A stretch of DNA of 64,000 nt from Echinococcus granulosus (lineage: Eukaryota > Platyhelminthes > Cestoda > Cyclophyllidea > Taeniidae): contig NW_020170478.1 of assembly GCF_000524195.1 (NCBI RefSeq), forward strand, positions 189,134-253,133, in the 5' to 3' direction. The notes below the pieces were generated by a model. That model was not told where the DNA came from, did not search any database, and saw only the letters and a list, made by a program, of their open reading frames with translations. Shown here piece after piece: positions 49,576 to 62,100 of this stretch. The position numbers were made by a program, and so were the translations under genes. Position 1 is the stretch's first letter. Each line of letters opens with the position of its first letter.

Positions 49576-52500
49576 CCATGACTAAGATGACGAAGGTCAT
49601 AAATTAGTGCCCTTCCTGATTTTAAATCCCAATTATTAATTTTTAGGCATTTATTAGCGTTAATTAATTCAATTTTTCCCGCGATTTCCGGATATGGAGG
49701 CATAAATGTGCTCCTGGTAGCAATTCAGCACGGAATACCTCAAACAGCCAAGCCGGTAGAATCCTGTACCTTTTGGATTTATGTAGCGAATTTACCCGAA
49801 AACACGAAAAAATTCGTTTAAAATCTATCAGTTCATTTTGCGAGGGCATTCAAATTTAGCGGGTAGGGTAAAACATCTACGGTGGTGGTGGATTTCCCCG
49901 TCTGCATTTTGTCAACTGGATTTGCTAAATCTAGCCCAGTAACCTCACATACACACAGAGTCAAGACACATTTTATGTTATGGGCGTTTTAAAGTCGCGG
50001 TTGCTCTCGAAGGTCAACATGAATAGCGGTATTCCCAATCGCAGCCGCTGTGTGACCGAGGTTAACCCTCCCTGATGTTGACAGCCCACCGGCAGATAGT
50101 TTCTTTGTTTCTGGAAATTATAAATCACTTGCAGGGTTTTGAGTGTACTCACATAAAGTTGAGCATGAGAAAATCAGCGAAAAAAGTTTCACGAGCTTTT
50201 CCAACGCAAAAGAGAAAAGAAAGTAGTAAATGCACATTTGCATCCACCAAAGTTTCTTATTTCCACTGCGAAGCAAAAATTAAGATGCAAGCTCTAGTTA
50301 GACAGATTGGAAGTTGGCATTGGTTACTGTAGTAGGCAAATCAGAGTGAATTTTTGGACTTTTTAGAAAAATAACTCCATGAAATACGATTAAACAGTAA
50401 TTCTGGATGCAAAATTCCTTATTTTAAGCTCCTCCAAGAAAAATGAATCAGTCGGGCAAAATTTTGGATGGTTAAAAATATCCCAATCTCTGTGAGACGA
50501 CTCTGTCAGACTCTCACCAGTCTCCAATCCATTTGTGGGATGGAAAAATTCGCGCTCATGCGACCATAAGTGTTGCTTCTATGAGAGAGAACTCTCCATC
50601 CTCGTGCCGAGAACTAGTTCCAGTGGCAAAGAATTTGCTCTTCCCCCAGGCGTCTAAACACCCACCCTCCGCTTACGACATCGAGTGTGTGACAGAAGGA
50701 CCCTCCTTTCTCCTTGGTGCTGGTTCTACTCAAGTTTCGCAGCCTGGCTGACACCTAAGCCGGCTGTTTAACTAACACAGCAGGGGGAAGCTGTCACCCA
50801 GCCCCTGTAGACAGGGCAGGGGCTCTTAAACCCCCCCCCCCCATATGTAACTAAGGTTGAAGTTGAAATCGTTCATATTTCGTTTGGGAAGGATATTCAA
50901 ATCCTCGTTCAATTTGGCAATATAAGAGGACAAAGTGAAGGTGATTGATAAACGGGAGACTAGTGTTGCCACTAAATACTCCTAAATTTTTAATGACACT
51001 GAGTCAGAGTGCTGCAAATGCCCATCAACTCGGACGGTTAGGGGAATAATTGTCCCTTTTACCCGACCGCCCTCTAAGCTTGCCTCTGCAGTAGATTTAC
51101 ATGCCTTGTAGGATCAAGCTTGACGTGTTCGTTCCTTCAGTGGAAAAAAAGGCGTTTTGGTCTAAAATAGGGAGACCCTTCATTTGAAGAAAAAGAGAAC
51201 AGAGGTGATCGAGGAGGAATGAGGCGAAAAATGGGTCTACCTGGCCAGCAGAGTGATTTCTAAAGGTCCAATGTGACAGCCCAAGCCACGTGACATAAAA
51301 GAAGTGGGTAAAATAGAGAGGGTGAATAATTTATGTGACTAGTCAAGTTTACAATCACACCATAGGGGAGGTGATCGACATTAGTTATTTAACCTCTTTT
51401 CCTTGTGTAAATATCTGCATGAAGAACAAATAAAGCATGCTGGAATGACAGAAAATCAAACATTTGCCTGAAATAAAAGCACTTTTTGGAGCAAAATGAT
51501 CTACTTCCGAAGAAACAGTTCAGCCATAGCAAAGATAGGGATGAAAATAAGCTAAGGGAGTGAGGAGAATAAAGGTTGGCGTTTTGGGAATTATTTGTGG
51601 GTAATTAGGTCCTAAGCTGATTCGAAAATGCCTCCTGGGGTAATTTAAATTGACAGATGAACGCTTGAATCATGCTTAGCTGAGGACTGAGGTTTTTCTC
51701 CTCGTTAACAAATTCACGCCTCAACGGAATTCAAACACCCATCTAGAATGACCTCGTAAACGGAGGAGGGTGACGCACTCATTTCACCCCAAATGACTCA
51801 GACATTACAGAAAGGCAACCTCGTGCCTGAAGACCTGAGAAGTAATGCAGGGTGGATGATCCTAGTTGATTCCCGGAAAATTACCGAAATTTTGATCAAA
51901 AAAAGAGAAAGGATGTTAATAGGCAAGATTGACTTTGCCAAGTATAAGAAGCTTCTTTGACCATAAAACAGTACAGACCGGTTAAGTGGGCCTAAAAGAG
52001 GGCATTCTTCCGGTCGAAGTGTATCTACTCCCCTCGGAAAGAGGGTCGTATAGGGTCCGAAGGGGTTTTCAAGAGGAAAAATCTACTCGTACTAGATTAA
52101 AGTAGGACAAGTTTTCTTACTTAAGTCATGATGTAGTTTCAAGAAGATGGAATGTATGCATTTTTGTTCAACTATGGCTGAGTTGATTAAAAGTTAGGCG
52201 CATTTATTCCCATACGTTTTTGCCTTAAAAGAACAAATATAGAAGTCGGTCTCATAGTTTACGGGTAAGTACACAAGATGAACGATAGCAGATCTTGAAG
52301 CAAGGGTTCAAGGTGCACATAATAGTAAAAAAACTTATTCTGACAGGTATTGATAAGGCTATTTAGTGGCAAAATACCGAATTCCACAAAAACAAGTTGG
52401 AGTTCCCACCAATCATGCGCACAGAAAACAAAATCATAAACACGCTTTCCGGCTAAAAGTGTTATGCTAATTATTCGAACAGATGTTTAGCAAGGTATGT

Positions 52501-53274
52501 TAGAATTTGTACTACACCAGCGAAATTCCGTGAGACGGCTATTTCCTAGTTAAATATATGCAGAACTGACCAGAGGGTGAAAAAACCTAGGAGCATAGAC
52601 TGTCTCTAAACTAGTCTATGGATAAAACGAGTAAAGTTTTGATGCACACGCACGTACCAATTCGCCAACCAATGCAGAAATATGTTCAAAGAACGCTCTA
52701 TAACTCCTACGACTGTTTAGATTTTTCTCCAAGGTCAAATAATACTTGTACACCCTTTTATATTTTACTTAACAGTCTTACCTTTTGACCCTAGATTATT
52801 CTAAGATTTTTTTTTAATTTAAATATAATCATATGCACTCATTTGAATGCTTTTAAGAAAAGCATTAAGTATCTGTTATAGTAGCTTCCACTTACTCACA
52901 AAATCCCCCCTACTCCTTTAATAAAAAAATTAGGTTTTCTAATCTTCATATTCTTTAATTTGTTATTTTAGAATCAAGACTTTTTTACGTATCCTCACAT
53001 CTTCCCTCATAATTTGCTCCTCATCTCCAACTATTTTGGTAGTAATTTACTAAATGTACCATTGTCGCATAAAGCATCACGTTATCAGCTTGCAAACTAA
53101 TCCGATAGCCCCAAAACTTTGCGTGCACCCCAGGGTGACCCCCCACATGCTATCACCCGCACCACTGACAAGACAATCGCCTGCTGCGCCGACCCCGCAC
53201 ACTCCGAACCCCCGAAACAATAAAGCTAAATGTAAAGCCAATAAGCAAATGCGCCGCACTCTCAAAGGCAGAAC

Positions 53275-53280
53275 TTTATT
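53275..53280 (-). terminator. Polyadenylation signal AATAAA of ERp44
   Basis: The - strand reads AATAAA 141 bases downstream of the ERp44 TAG stop, a normal 3' UTR length. Confidence 0.6.
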
Positions 53281-53420
53281 CCGCTCTGTTAATATCCAGT
53301 ATGTATACGTGTTTATTCAACCCATGGCAGAGAGATGAATGTACAGAGAACCGACTTTTCGGTAGAAAAAAAAAGAAAGAGTAGCAAATAAACAAGCGCG
53401 TTAATACCAAATCGCACCGA

Positions 53421-56400
53421 CTATAACTCGTCCCTTAGGAGACTGTACCGATTACTGGAAGGTGTCAGGAGTTTGAAAACCGATGAAGTCGGGGCCGATT
53501 GCTTTGCTTCCTCAGCCTTCCGATCCTGCATCGAGGTAAAAAGGCGTAAAAAAGAAAGACAAATGACGGATTATCATTCATGTTTTTTATGCCCGAATAT
53601 TTAATGTACGAGCTAAAAATTAAGGATGAGGTGTTGATAAATCGCCGACGAACAAGCGCAAAGGACGTCAAGCTTAACAATTGTAATGGGGGATCACATT
53701 ACAATCCATTTGGGGGGCCAGTTCCCAATTAATAGGCCGATACAGTCTTCCGCCAAGGTATACTCTTCGTGCACAAGACCATGACGACAACGCATGCGAA
53801 TCAACGGGGTAAATAAGGCGTGGAAACTTACTTTATCCTCTGATGGTGGTTTCTGCGGCTAAGGAGGTTTAGACAACATTATTCCACCCTTCATATAGCC
53901 ATCATTTTCACATCCATCTGGGCAATCCTAGACAGGCATGACGACTTACCACTTCACTCGGAGGTTCAAAGAAGCCATGGAACTGCCGATGGAGTTTTTC
54001 CGAGGCAAGATCTGCCAGAAATTGGTTGATATGCTTGGGATCCTTCAGGGCTTCATCCAGATTCCCTGGATAGAGGAACATGTGCTGGAAGGAGTCGATC
54101 GCCATCAGCGGGAGATCATGCATTGTCTTGCCCATGTGCAAGAGTGGATGGGAGAAGACTTCGCCATTGGCCACCAAGGGCACAAAACGGCCTAGGAATG
54201 AAGTGGGTTGTGTCAGCCTACTGAAGTGGTGTTTGAGTAGCGCTTGGGTAACCAGGGTTACGCAACGTCCTGGGATTGAGGTTGGTTAGTCTACTGAAAT
54301 AAAATTTCAGTAGAGCACAGGTACTCCATCATTTCCAATCTGATAGATCTTCAGAAAATAGTGCTTTTTGGACAAATTCACCACATGACACACCTTTGAG
54401 GTCGCTAAAGTGCTCCTCCATGAGGACTCCAAATCTCATCGCCGCAGTGAAGTTGTTTGGCGGGTAGAAGAGGATGAGAAGAGGCAGCCGTGGCTCGGTG
54501 ATCTCCTCCGCGTTGGCGAAAGTCAACTCACGCACCAGGGGCGTGCAGCGCTCCACCGCCCAGCTACGGAGCGCCTCAAAGTCGGTCACCGTTTCAACCG
54601 TCGCCTGCTCCTCCTTCACCAGTGTCAGTTGCTGCGGCTTTGCGTCTTCAGTCGGAGGGTACTTTTAGGCCAGAAAAAGTGGATTCCAAGTTCAAAGGTC
54701 AAGGTGAAGAAACAGGTACGATGGATTATGGTGATGGGAGTAAACGAACCTTTTTAAGGAGGAATTTGATTACCGATGCGGTGGCATTCTTGCTGAAGTG
54801 GAAGGAGGCAAGGGTTAGAGAAGAATGCTCTCGAAAACCGCCACCCCCCCACCGCGCTCTCACTCTTCCTTCTTTTTATCAACAAGCGCAAAAACTTGAC
54901 ACCAGTCTTCAAAGAACCCTTGTAATATACTCCAGTTAAATTCAGGCCAGTTTTCCCATTAGTTAGAAAAAAAGTGAAGTCGGTTGAACTTACTCCGCCA
55001 CTCCATAGAAGGTGCAGTCACCGACGAGGTGGGAGGCCATGTAGAAGTTCATGTAGGCCGCATTGTCGCTCGTGAAGGCGGGAAAGATGCCCACCATGTT
55101 CCGTGGGGTTGTCAAGCCCCCCACCTCCATCTATTAGAGGGGGTAACAGTAGAGAAAAACAAATTAAGTAATCCTAGCTTCGAAAAAACCCTCTACAAAG
55201 TCTGCAGCGACGAAGAGACAATGAACGAAAACGCACCGCTGAGTTTAGTTTTTTTACAGGATCCGCCGTCTGTTCACGAAGGTAGGTCAAGAAGGCCTCC
55301 ACAGATCTTTGATTTCGATACTCGCTGCCGTAGCGCCGAGTAAACTTAAAAAGTCGCAATGTCGGATACTTTGATACTCCCTGTGACATGCAGAGGGCAC
55401 CTGGGACGGGAAAAACAATGACAGGACTAGTGAAACTCAAGGCTACTGAACTGTCAAGCACCTGGACCAAGTGACTTCAATAACTGCCATTAACACGGCA
55501 GTTGTTAAGCCCTCGGGATTGTCAAAATATCTGTTATCATGGCGATAGCCAAAAATGTGGCCAAGACTGCTTGCAAATCGGACCAGAGTTGCAACCTCTT
55601 TCGATTCCCATCAGAAGGGGAAATCTGCTTAATACTATACTCTTCCACCTTTCGGATTCGAATTCAAAAGCGTAAACAACGGGAATCGGGCATATAGGTG
55701 CTGGGGTGATTATGGAAGATAAGGCACGGAGGATGGGGAAGTAATTTGGATTCAGCAAGGTGATCTAAGCCACTCAGACAGAGCCCACCGTTTGAGGTCG
55801 GAAGTCATTGTGGCGGGTTACTTGTACGATTGAATGGCTAAGCGGTGGCAGCCTAGCCGCGCTAGCTTAGACCCACGACGCGGAGGAGAACACGGAACAG
55901 AGTAGCAGACAAGTCACGTGAGGAACAGCGTTTATTCAGCTTGTCGGGGCAAGTCTAGTGAGTGGCAAGAGCGACAGCAATGTCGGCGAAGCGAGGTGAA
56001 AGCGGGAAAGTATTAAAACGGGAGATAAGGGAGATGAGACAACAAGTCCAATGGGAGTAGTTAGCCGATAGAGGTCATCAGCCTGTCCTTAATAAACTAT
56101 CTGAGGCTTCACCATTGTACCCCCACCGGGTGCCCTGGCCACCGAACCATACCAGCAACCCTCAAGCCCTTCTATATGTCAACAATATGTTTTATGTCTC
56201 CTTTCGTCTCCAGGGGAGGTGCCGGCACGCTGCATGTACTTATAGATCGTGAGCACAGGAAAAACCGAATCCACAGTTTATCAAATCTCCTGATTTTCGG
56301 CTCTACCCAAAGAACGGTTACGAAGGGGAGTTTCAAGGCAGCATCTTCCGCAAAAGGGTGGTAAGTTTTTATAGCTTCGTGTTTTGCAAAGCCAAGGATG

Positions 56401-58442
56401 GTCAATGTACCAAACTGATAATGGAATGAGAAAAAAAGACAAAGAAGTGATGCACTGTTCTATACGGTAGGTAAGTCGTTAGCCAACATCTAGTTCTTTG
56501 GCAAATATTCGTACGGAAAAGTGATTCGCATACGAAATAAGCCCACCATTCGCCAACAGGAGGTGCGGTAAATGGGAATACAGCACAAGTAGACGACTAA
56601 GTGGCGTAACTATACGAACTTCAGTGAGCCATCCAGAAGTATGTGGAATAATCTCCGTTCCCAGAAGGCTTTACCACCTAGTAGGTGCCTTCTAAGTTAA
56701 TTCCTATCGACTACAATGTTAGGCGACAAAAGGAAGTGAACAGGCTTTCATAGCGTGATTGACTAGAGTGAAGTAGGCAGCCACTTGTGACAACAACTGT
56801 AAGTGAGGTGAAGTCAAGTCTAAGCGTGGGTGTGTCAAATACTTGGCAAATCCCTCAGTCCTATAAAAAAAAAACCACGAGAAAAAATAAGTACCCGTAT
56901 TCAAGATGGATACATTAGGAAAGAGAACAAAATTGATTTAAGGAGACAAATCGGTACGCCCATGCTACAAATCACACAGCAGTTGAGAAGACTATCTTTA
57001 CCAGGAAAAAAAGTGCACGACAATTCTTGATTAAGTTAAGCACTACAAGGGCTGACCTCAACAAGCACCTTATAAGATGTAGGAGTGACACACAACCAGC
57101 GTAATTAGTATGCGCTACTGGGGTATATATACTGCTAGCGTCAATGAGACGACAGATTATGTAACTTTACTAACATTAGCATTATCTAACGAGCACTATC
57201 AACGCTGGCCATGCTCATGACTAGGATGAGAAATGCTTGGATGAATATGAAAAGTGGGTAGTAATGACATTCGCTTTTCGATTGAAGACTGACTGATTAA
57301 TTGAGTATTGCAGTACCAATGGGTCTACGCTTTTGCATTTGTTACTAAGACTTCGTCTACCACCTACTCACATCAATTTACCGTATTCGTAAACAGTTCT
57401 CGACATCTACCCAAAAGAAAACTAGGAATTCGGCCGTAGAAAACCTTTTTAAAAGGGAGTAAGATTATTCTAATTTTCTTCCCAGTTGTCGATATAATGC
57501 AAGGGCTGAGAGGGATATCAAAAGGAAAAATCACATGACACTTTTTCACAATCCGTACCAACTTATTCTGCTTGTCGCTAATCGCGATTTATCCTAATCC
57601 CCAGCGTTTTTCCGTAATCGGGTCTTTACCACTCGTCTCTAAGAAGCAAACGAAAAGTTGACCAAGAAACAACTGCTACTGATAAATCACCACTAACTAA
57701 TCAACGTCGTTGTTAAAATATTCAGAGCCAGTGGTAAATACACCTCTCATAAAAATAAAAAGTTCGTAATTTAAAAAAACCTTTCAAGAGTATTTGTGAG
57801 GAAAAACTTAGGTTTGGTTAAATTTATTACCAGATAAGCCAGCCTGATGATGCAATTACCATTAATTTAGTCGCAGGTTACCAACAGAGTTATAACCTCA
57901 ATTTTTGGACAATGAACAAACAGAATGTAAGAACGAGGGCAAATGAAAAGGGCACGGAAACTCACCCTGGTCATCACAATCCACACGGCCAAGTACAACT
58001 TTGCCGTCTTTAAATTCCTGGGCGACACTTTCACCGGTTGACATAAAGATAGGAGCTAAATCGCGACTAAAACGACACCATTCTGCATAGAAGTTGACAA
58101 GAACGAATTCATGCGCCTTTAAAACGTCTAGAAAGTTTGCCGTATTCAGGTCGAGAACAGAGGCCCGAGATAGCCAAACAGTGAAAAGCTAAAAACAAAA
58201 CCAGTTAAAAAATTATCCAAACTAATAAGAACATCCCATACATACAAGAAAGGAGCGGGATTTCAGACAAGAGATGAAAAAGCCAAGACCATGTGAAAAA
58301 AAACAACAGCATGAGTCCCAAAAAAAAAGACCATTAAAGAAATCACCAACAGAACATGTTATTACGCAGTAACTGAGTAAAATAATGATACTTTAATAAC
58401 AATTCATACCAAAGTAATTGAAAAAAATGACCAAATTTCCAT
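53421..58442 (-). CDS. ERP44: Endoplasmic reticulum resident protein 44 (thioredoxin family chaperone)
   Basis: An ER/cis-Golgi pH-sensing chaperone that retrieves clients such as Ero1 and unassembled secretory proteins by mixed disulfides. Nine exons on the - strand, all in phase: 58442-58410, 58188-57966, 55400-55258, 55130-54994, 54792-54750, 54661-54394, 54191-53950, 53858-53832 and 53525-53421. The product is 406 residues, the same length as the human protein. Exon 1 and the start of exon 2 encode a signal peptide (MEIWSFFSITLLFTVWLSRAS). The thioredoxin domain has the single-cysteine active site CRFS at 49-52 (family CRFS) and the cis-proline segment SKYPTLRLF. Two further thioredoxin-like domains follow (RNMVGIFPAF; CTPLVRELTFANAEEI and LPLLILFYP; AIDSFQHMFLYPG). 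The C-terminal tail ends YSLLRDEL, where RDEL is the KDEL-receptor retrieval signal. It lies 715 bases downstream of ARPC2 on the same strand. Confidence 0.96.
55401..57965. other. Large ERp44 intron
   Basis: A 2,565-base intron splitting the thioredoxin domain of ERp44. It contains the LTR-like segment (listed separately) and, just beside it, a 77-codon - strand open frame (56405-56172) of unknown meaning. The rest is AT-rich with no supported feature. Confidence 0.6.
55809..56114 (-). mobile_element. Solo-LTR-like or TRIM-like fragment
   Basis: About 306 bases, GC-richer than the intron around it. Read on the - strand, it starts TGGTGAAGCC just after a G-rich tract (GGTGGGGG, polypurine-like). 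It contains an AT-rich TTTTAATA, then AATAAA at 55936-55931, and ends CGCCACA. TG...CA ends with an internal promoter-like patch and polyadenylation signal are the layout of an LTR, and cestodes are known to carry short non-coding LTR elements (TRIMs). No matching target-site duplication could be confirmed and no second copy lies in the window, so this is a candidate only. Confidence 0.38.
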
Positions 58443-59157
58443 GTCCAATCAAAAGGCCAGAGTGCCGTTGTCATAGAACGCGCTCCACTACGTTAGCGGC
58501 AATGATTTATGTAAATAAAGCAAAAAGCTTGTTCTTTAAATAGACCTTAAACATTTTTTTGCACATTATTAGGCAAGTACGTATGTTAAATTGCATATTA
58601 AATGTGTTTTAGTGCCATATTTTCCTCCCCGGTGTATTAACACGCTCTTGCCATTAAAACTGCCAAAAAAATCTGCAGCATTATCTTGGCTTTTACTAAT
58701 CAAATCGGCTTTTAATCGCTAGACTTCTCTATTTATGTTTTCTACCTTTCGTTTCCTTTCGGCTTACAAGGTAAAATAATAATCCCCTCTCCCCCGATTT
58801 TGTAAAAATGAACTTAACTCAGAACTAGTCGCTACAGCACTTATAAAGAACCCCCAACTTACCTTGCGAATTCACCACTTCAAAATAGTACCCAAACTCA
58901 ATCTAAACCAAACCAGTATTGCTTAATTCCACGCTCCTAAACTTAGACGAACCAGTCCCAAGCACTGAGGAGGGGTCCCTCAATAAAAGAAGGCGTATTT
59001 ATTAAGACAGATTGATCACACGTTCGTATGCAAAGGAAGTAGGAAAATTGAGCATTTCTATATAACCAGGAGATACCCACAGCCGATCATAATTTGGAGG
59101 GAATGTCAAAGGGTGTGTAGAATGATGACAGCTCTCAAAAAAAGTGCGTCAGTACCC
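58443..59157. other. Spacer between ERp44 and ARPC2
   Basis: Holds the ARPC2 3' UTR and the ERp44 promoter/5' UTR. On the - strand a clean donor (CGCAAG|GTAAGT) at about 58863 marks the end of a possible first, non-coding exon of ERp44. No TATA box was recognised. Confidence 0.4.
58998..59003 (-). terminator. Polyadenylation signal AATAAA of ARPC2
   Basis: The - strand reads AATAAA 155 bases after the ARPC2 stop in the spliced-terminus model, supporting that 3' end. Confidence 0.5.
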
Positions 59158-62100
59158 TTAACTTGGACGCACCTTGCGGAAGCTAAAACAAAGATGCAAA
59201 AGTTAAAACGGGGAAAAAAGCATGTCAACCGCCAAATCACATCCTATCAAATCAGCGCACCATAAATCAAACGCCAGAATTAAAAGCAAATAAAGACGAA
59301 TAAATTTGGTCGCATTCGTTACCCGTTTAGAGCCTCTAAACTGTAAAATTGCGTATGTTAGTCAACACCAATATCAATGCCAGTGCATTGGCTGAAAGGG
59401 GGATTACAAACCTCGTAGAGGACCTCAGCATTTGAATGCTCGACATGTCTGAATCGCTAATAGCATAGGTTCTAGCGGTGACAGAGTCCGCATTGGGATG
59501 AGCGCGGTTAAGAATTTTGAGAAATTCGCTCGTCTTGGCTCGCATTCGCATCTGCAAGTAGGCCTTCATGCATTTGATGTGGTAGTGCATGTACGTACGC
59601 ATGAGGTGAATAAGGTCGATGGTTTTCGAACGATTCTGAGCGGATACGTGGCGCGGCGAAAGAACTGCAGATCAAAAGATGCATACTACTGAATTCAAAG
59701 CCTAAATGCAATTTATTATAAATAGATGGATAGATGGACNNNNNNNNNNNNNNNNNNNNNNNNNNNNNNNNNNNNNNNNNNNNNNNNNNNNNNNNNNNNN
59801 NNNNNNNNNNNNNNNNNNNNNNNNNNNNNNNNNNNNNNNGATGGATGGATAGATACAGGATGGATGGATGGATGGATGGATGGATGGATGGATGGATGTG
59901 TACGGGATGAATGAATTGAATTCATATTGAATGAATCTAACATACCGAAAGTGATGTAAAAGATATTTTCACCAGAAACTGCATCCGTGCCTCGAAGCTC
60001 TTTTGGTGGATCACGATGTTGATAAATGACTTGTGGAGCTCCGTCATAACGGCGCTTTGCCTCCGAGAACTCCTGAAATGCAAAAATTATCCTCATCACG
60101 TTTAATCTTTTGAAGTCATAAATTCGTTTCTTCTCAGGAAGTTACAAAAGAATCGCTTTTGGACAGAGTTGTATGGAACTCTTCTCGGCCCCGGTATCAA
60201 AGCCCTTCCCCACTCGTACGTCTTATAAAACCCTAATGGATAACTTGGCCGCTACATTGGTGGAGGAGCTGAGAAATGCGCAATAGGTTTTACTGTTTCT
60301 GTCAAATCATGTTAATGAAGGTTTTCATCTGAATGGACCGGCAAAAGACCCCAACCACAGAGTTGTATGGAAGAGGCTTGCATCTAATTCGCCTCATGGA
60401 GCAGAGGATTGTCACCTGTGTCGCAAGAGACTGAAAACAGTCCAAATAGATGAACAAAAATACCAAGGGAGGAGAGGAGAAGGAAATCAGTAGAACATTG
60501 AGTAGAGCAGAAGTTCCCGTCAAGGTATAAAATTCCTGGACCTTCCAGAACACGCAGATGCTACACACCGATGCTCATGGCAAGGTCAAGGTCATTTAAG
60601 CCAGTGATCATCCTGGTACTCCACCTGCTCACCGTAGCATGCGGACTTGTAGACGTCCATCCACTTGAAGACGTCGTTCTCCCTCTTGATTACTCTGGTT
60701 GGAGTCTCGATGGCGACTGAAAACCCGCACCACTGAGGACACCACCGAAAACAAGAAAACGCCAGTTTTTCTCAGCCTTGTTGGAAAACCAATCCTCAGG
60801 GTGATGACACGAAGCTGTGTTATTAGTCGTCCAGTCCTTCTTGAAAGTCCCTTCCACCCTCCCCATTCTTTACAGCATCACCAACACAACGCTGCGGTGT
60901 CGCTCATATCCACTTCAGTAGTATTCCTCAACCGACGACCGATTGGCGTCAGGTGGCATCAGTGCGATGAGACCAAAGTCGAGTAAACACTGACGACTGC
61001 TTGGTTGACAAGCTACGCGAGTTGACCAATTAAGGTGGGTGCGATTACAAGCCGGTAAGTCGCTGGTGGGCTCTATCGGAAACGCCGGTGACCACGAAAT
61101 CGAAAGTGTCGCTTAGCACTGCAGTCTAATTTATTGTAACGGTGTTGCTCTCGTATCCCGTCTTGCCTTAGCACTAGGCAATTTGATGCCTACCAAAAGT
61201 CATCATTAAAACAGAATTGGGGGAGGCAAGAATGCCAACAGTTCAGAGGTCATTTTGGCACGCAATTTCAGTTCACTTGTTCCACGCCGATACCACTGAA
61301 AGTGCCTTGTAAGGAGAGACAAGTAGGACAAGGGAGAACACCGATTAGTCAGTTCTCTGGAAGAAATGCTAGAGGGGAAGGTTCAACCATTAACTTAAAC
61401 AATTCTAGGCGTTAAAGTGTACGACAGTCTACAGTCGATCAACTTGTGGATGAATCAAAAATGAGGTCTAAGTGGACCTCTTTGTTGATTCGATTACTGT
61501 CAGTTGTTAAGGCGTCTTCTTTAGAAGGTCCCAGATCCCCTGTAGACATTAGTTGGCTTCAAATTTGGCAGTAGAATCACATGGAATGAGGTACCAACGC
61601 CCCCTGGTGACCACGTCCGAAAGATTACCTTCACTAACCCCATTTTCACACATTCATGAGCATCAGTAGCACGTCGTCAAGAAAATTTGCACCTCTCCAA
61701 CATCAAAATTGCTGCCTCAAGGATGAGTACAACCAACTCTGTTTGCCGAGGCTCACATTCTTGTTATGCCTAAGACTCCAGTGGAAAAAGTTTGATTAAG
61801 CCTTTAGAGGTAGTTTAAAGGATTTCAGGTTATGCGTTTAAAACGATATCATCTGAAGCCGTACCTGAAGGAAGACCTTGCCCAGAACAATATCGTGTGG
61901 ATCCTTAAATCGAGTGCTGAAGATGACAGTCACACGATCTGACATGGCTTGGACGAACCTAAAGGAGAAGGGATAAAGGATGAGGGTCAGAGGATTAGCG
62001 CATTTCTAACATAACACCAAGAATCACTTTTGAGCGGATTCAACGATCATAGAATGGAGAAAGTAGGGATTATATTTCTAGACACTTTTCCATTTCAAGC

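Larger units (their letters stand above)
44677..53274. other. Long gene-poor region upstream of the Dixin-like gene
   Basis: About 8.6 kb with no coding region I can support. It contains the CATC array (44985-45530), a GA microsatellite (47673-47689), a GC-rich hairpin cluster (46405-46610), a CCAAT/GC-box patch (49536-49575) and a 12-base C run at 50831. The open frames of 60-85 codons (for example 47720-47977, 50533-50751 and 53054-53338) show no splice or domain support. It may hold 5' UTR exons and enhancers of the Dixin-like gene. Confidence 0.5.

Noticed and set aside
54410..54939. Overlapping + strand ORFs of 115 and 105 codons
   Set aside because: Antisense to ERp44 exons 5 and 6; no independent support.
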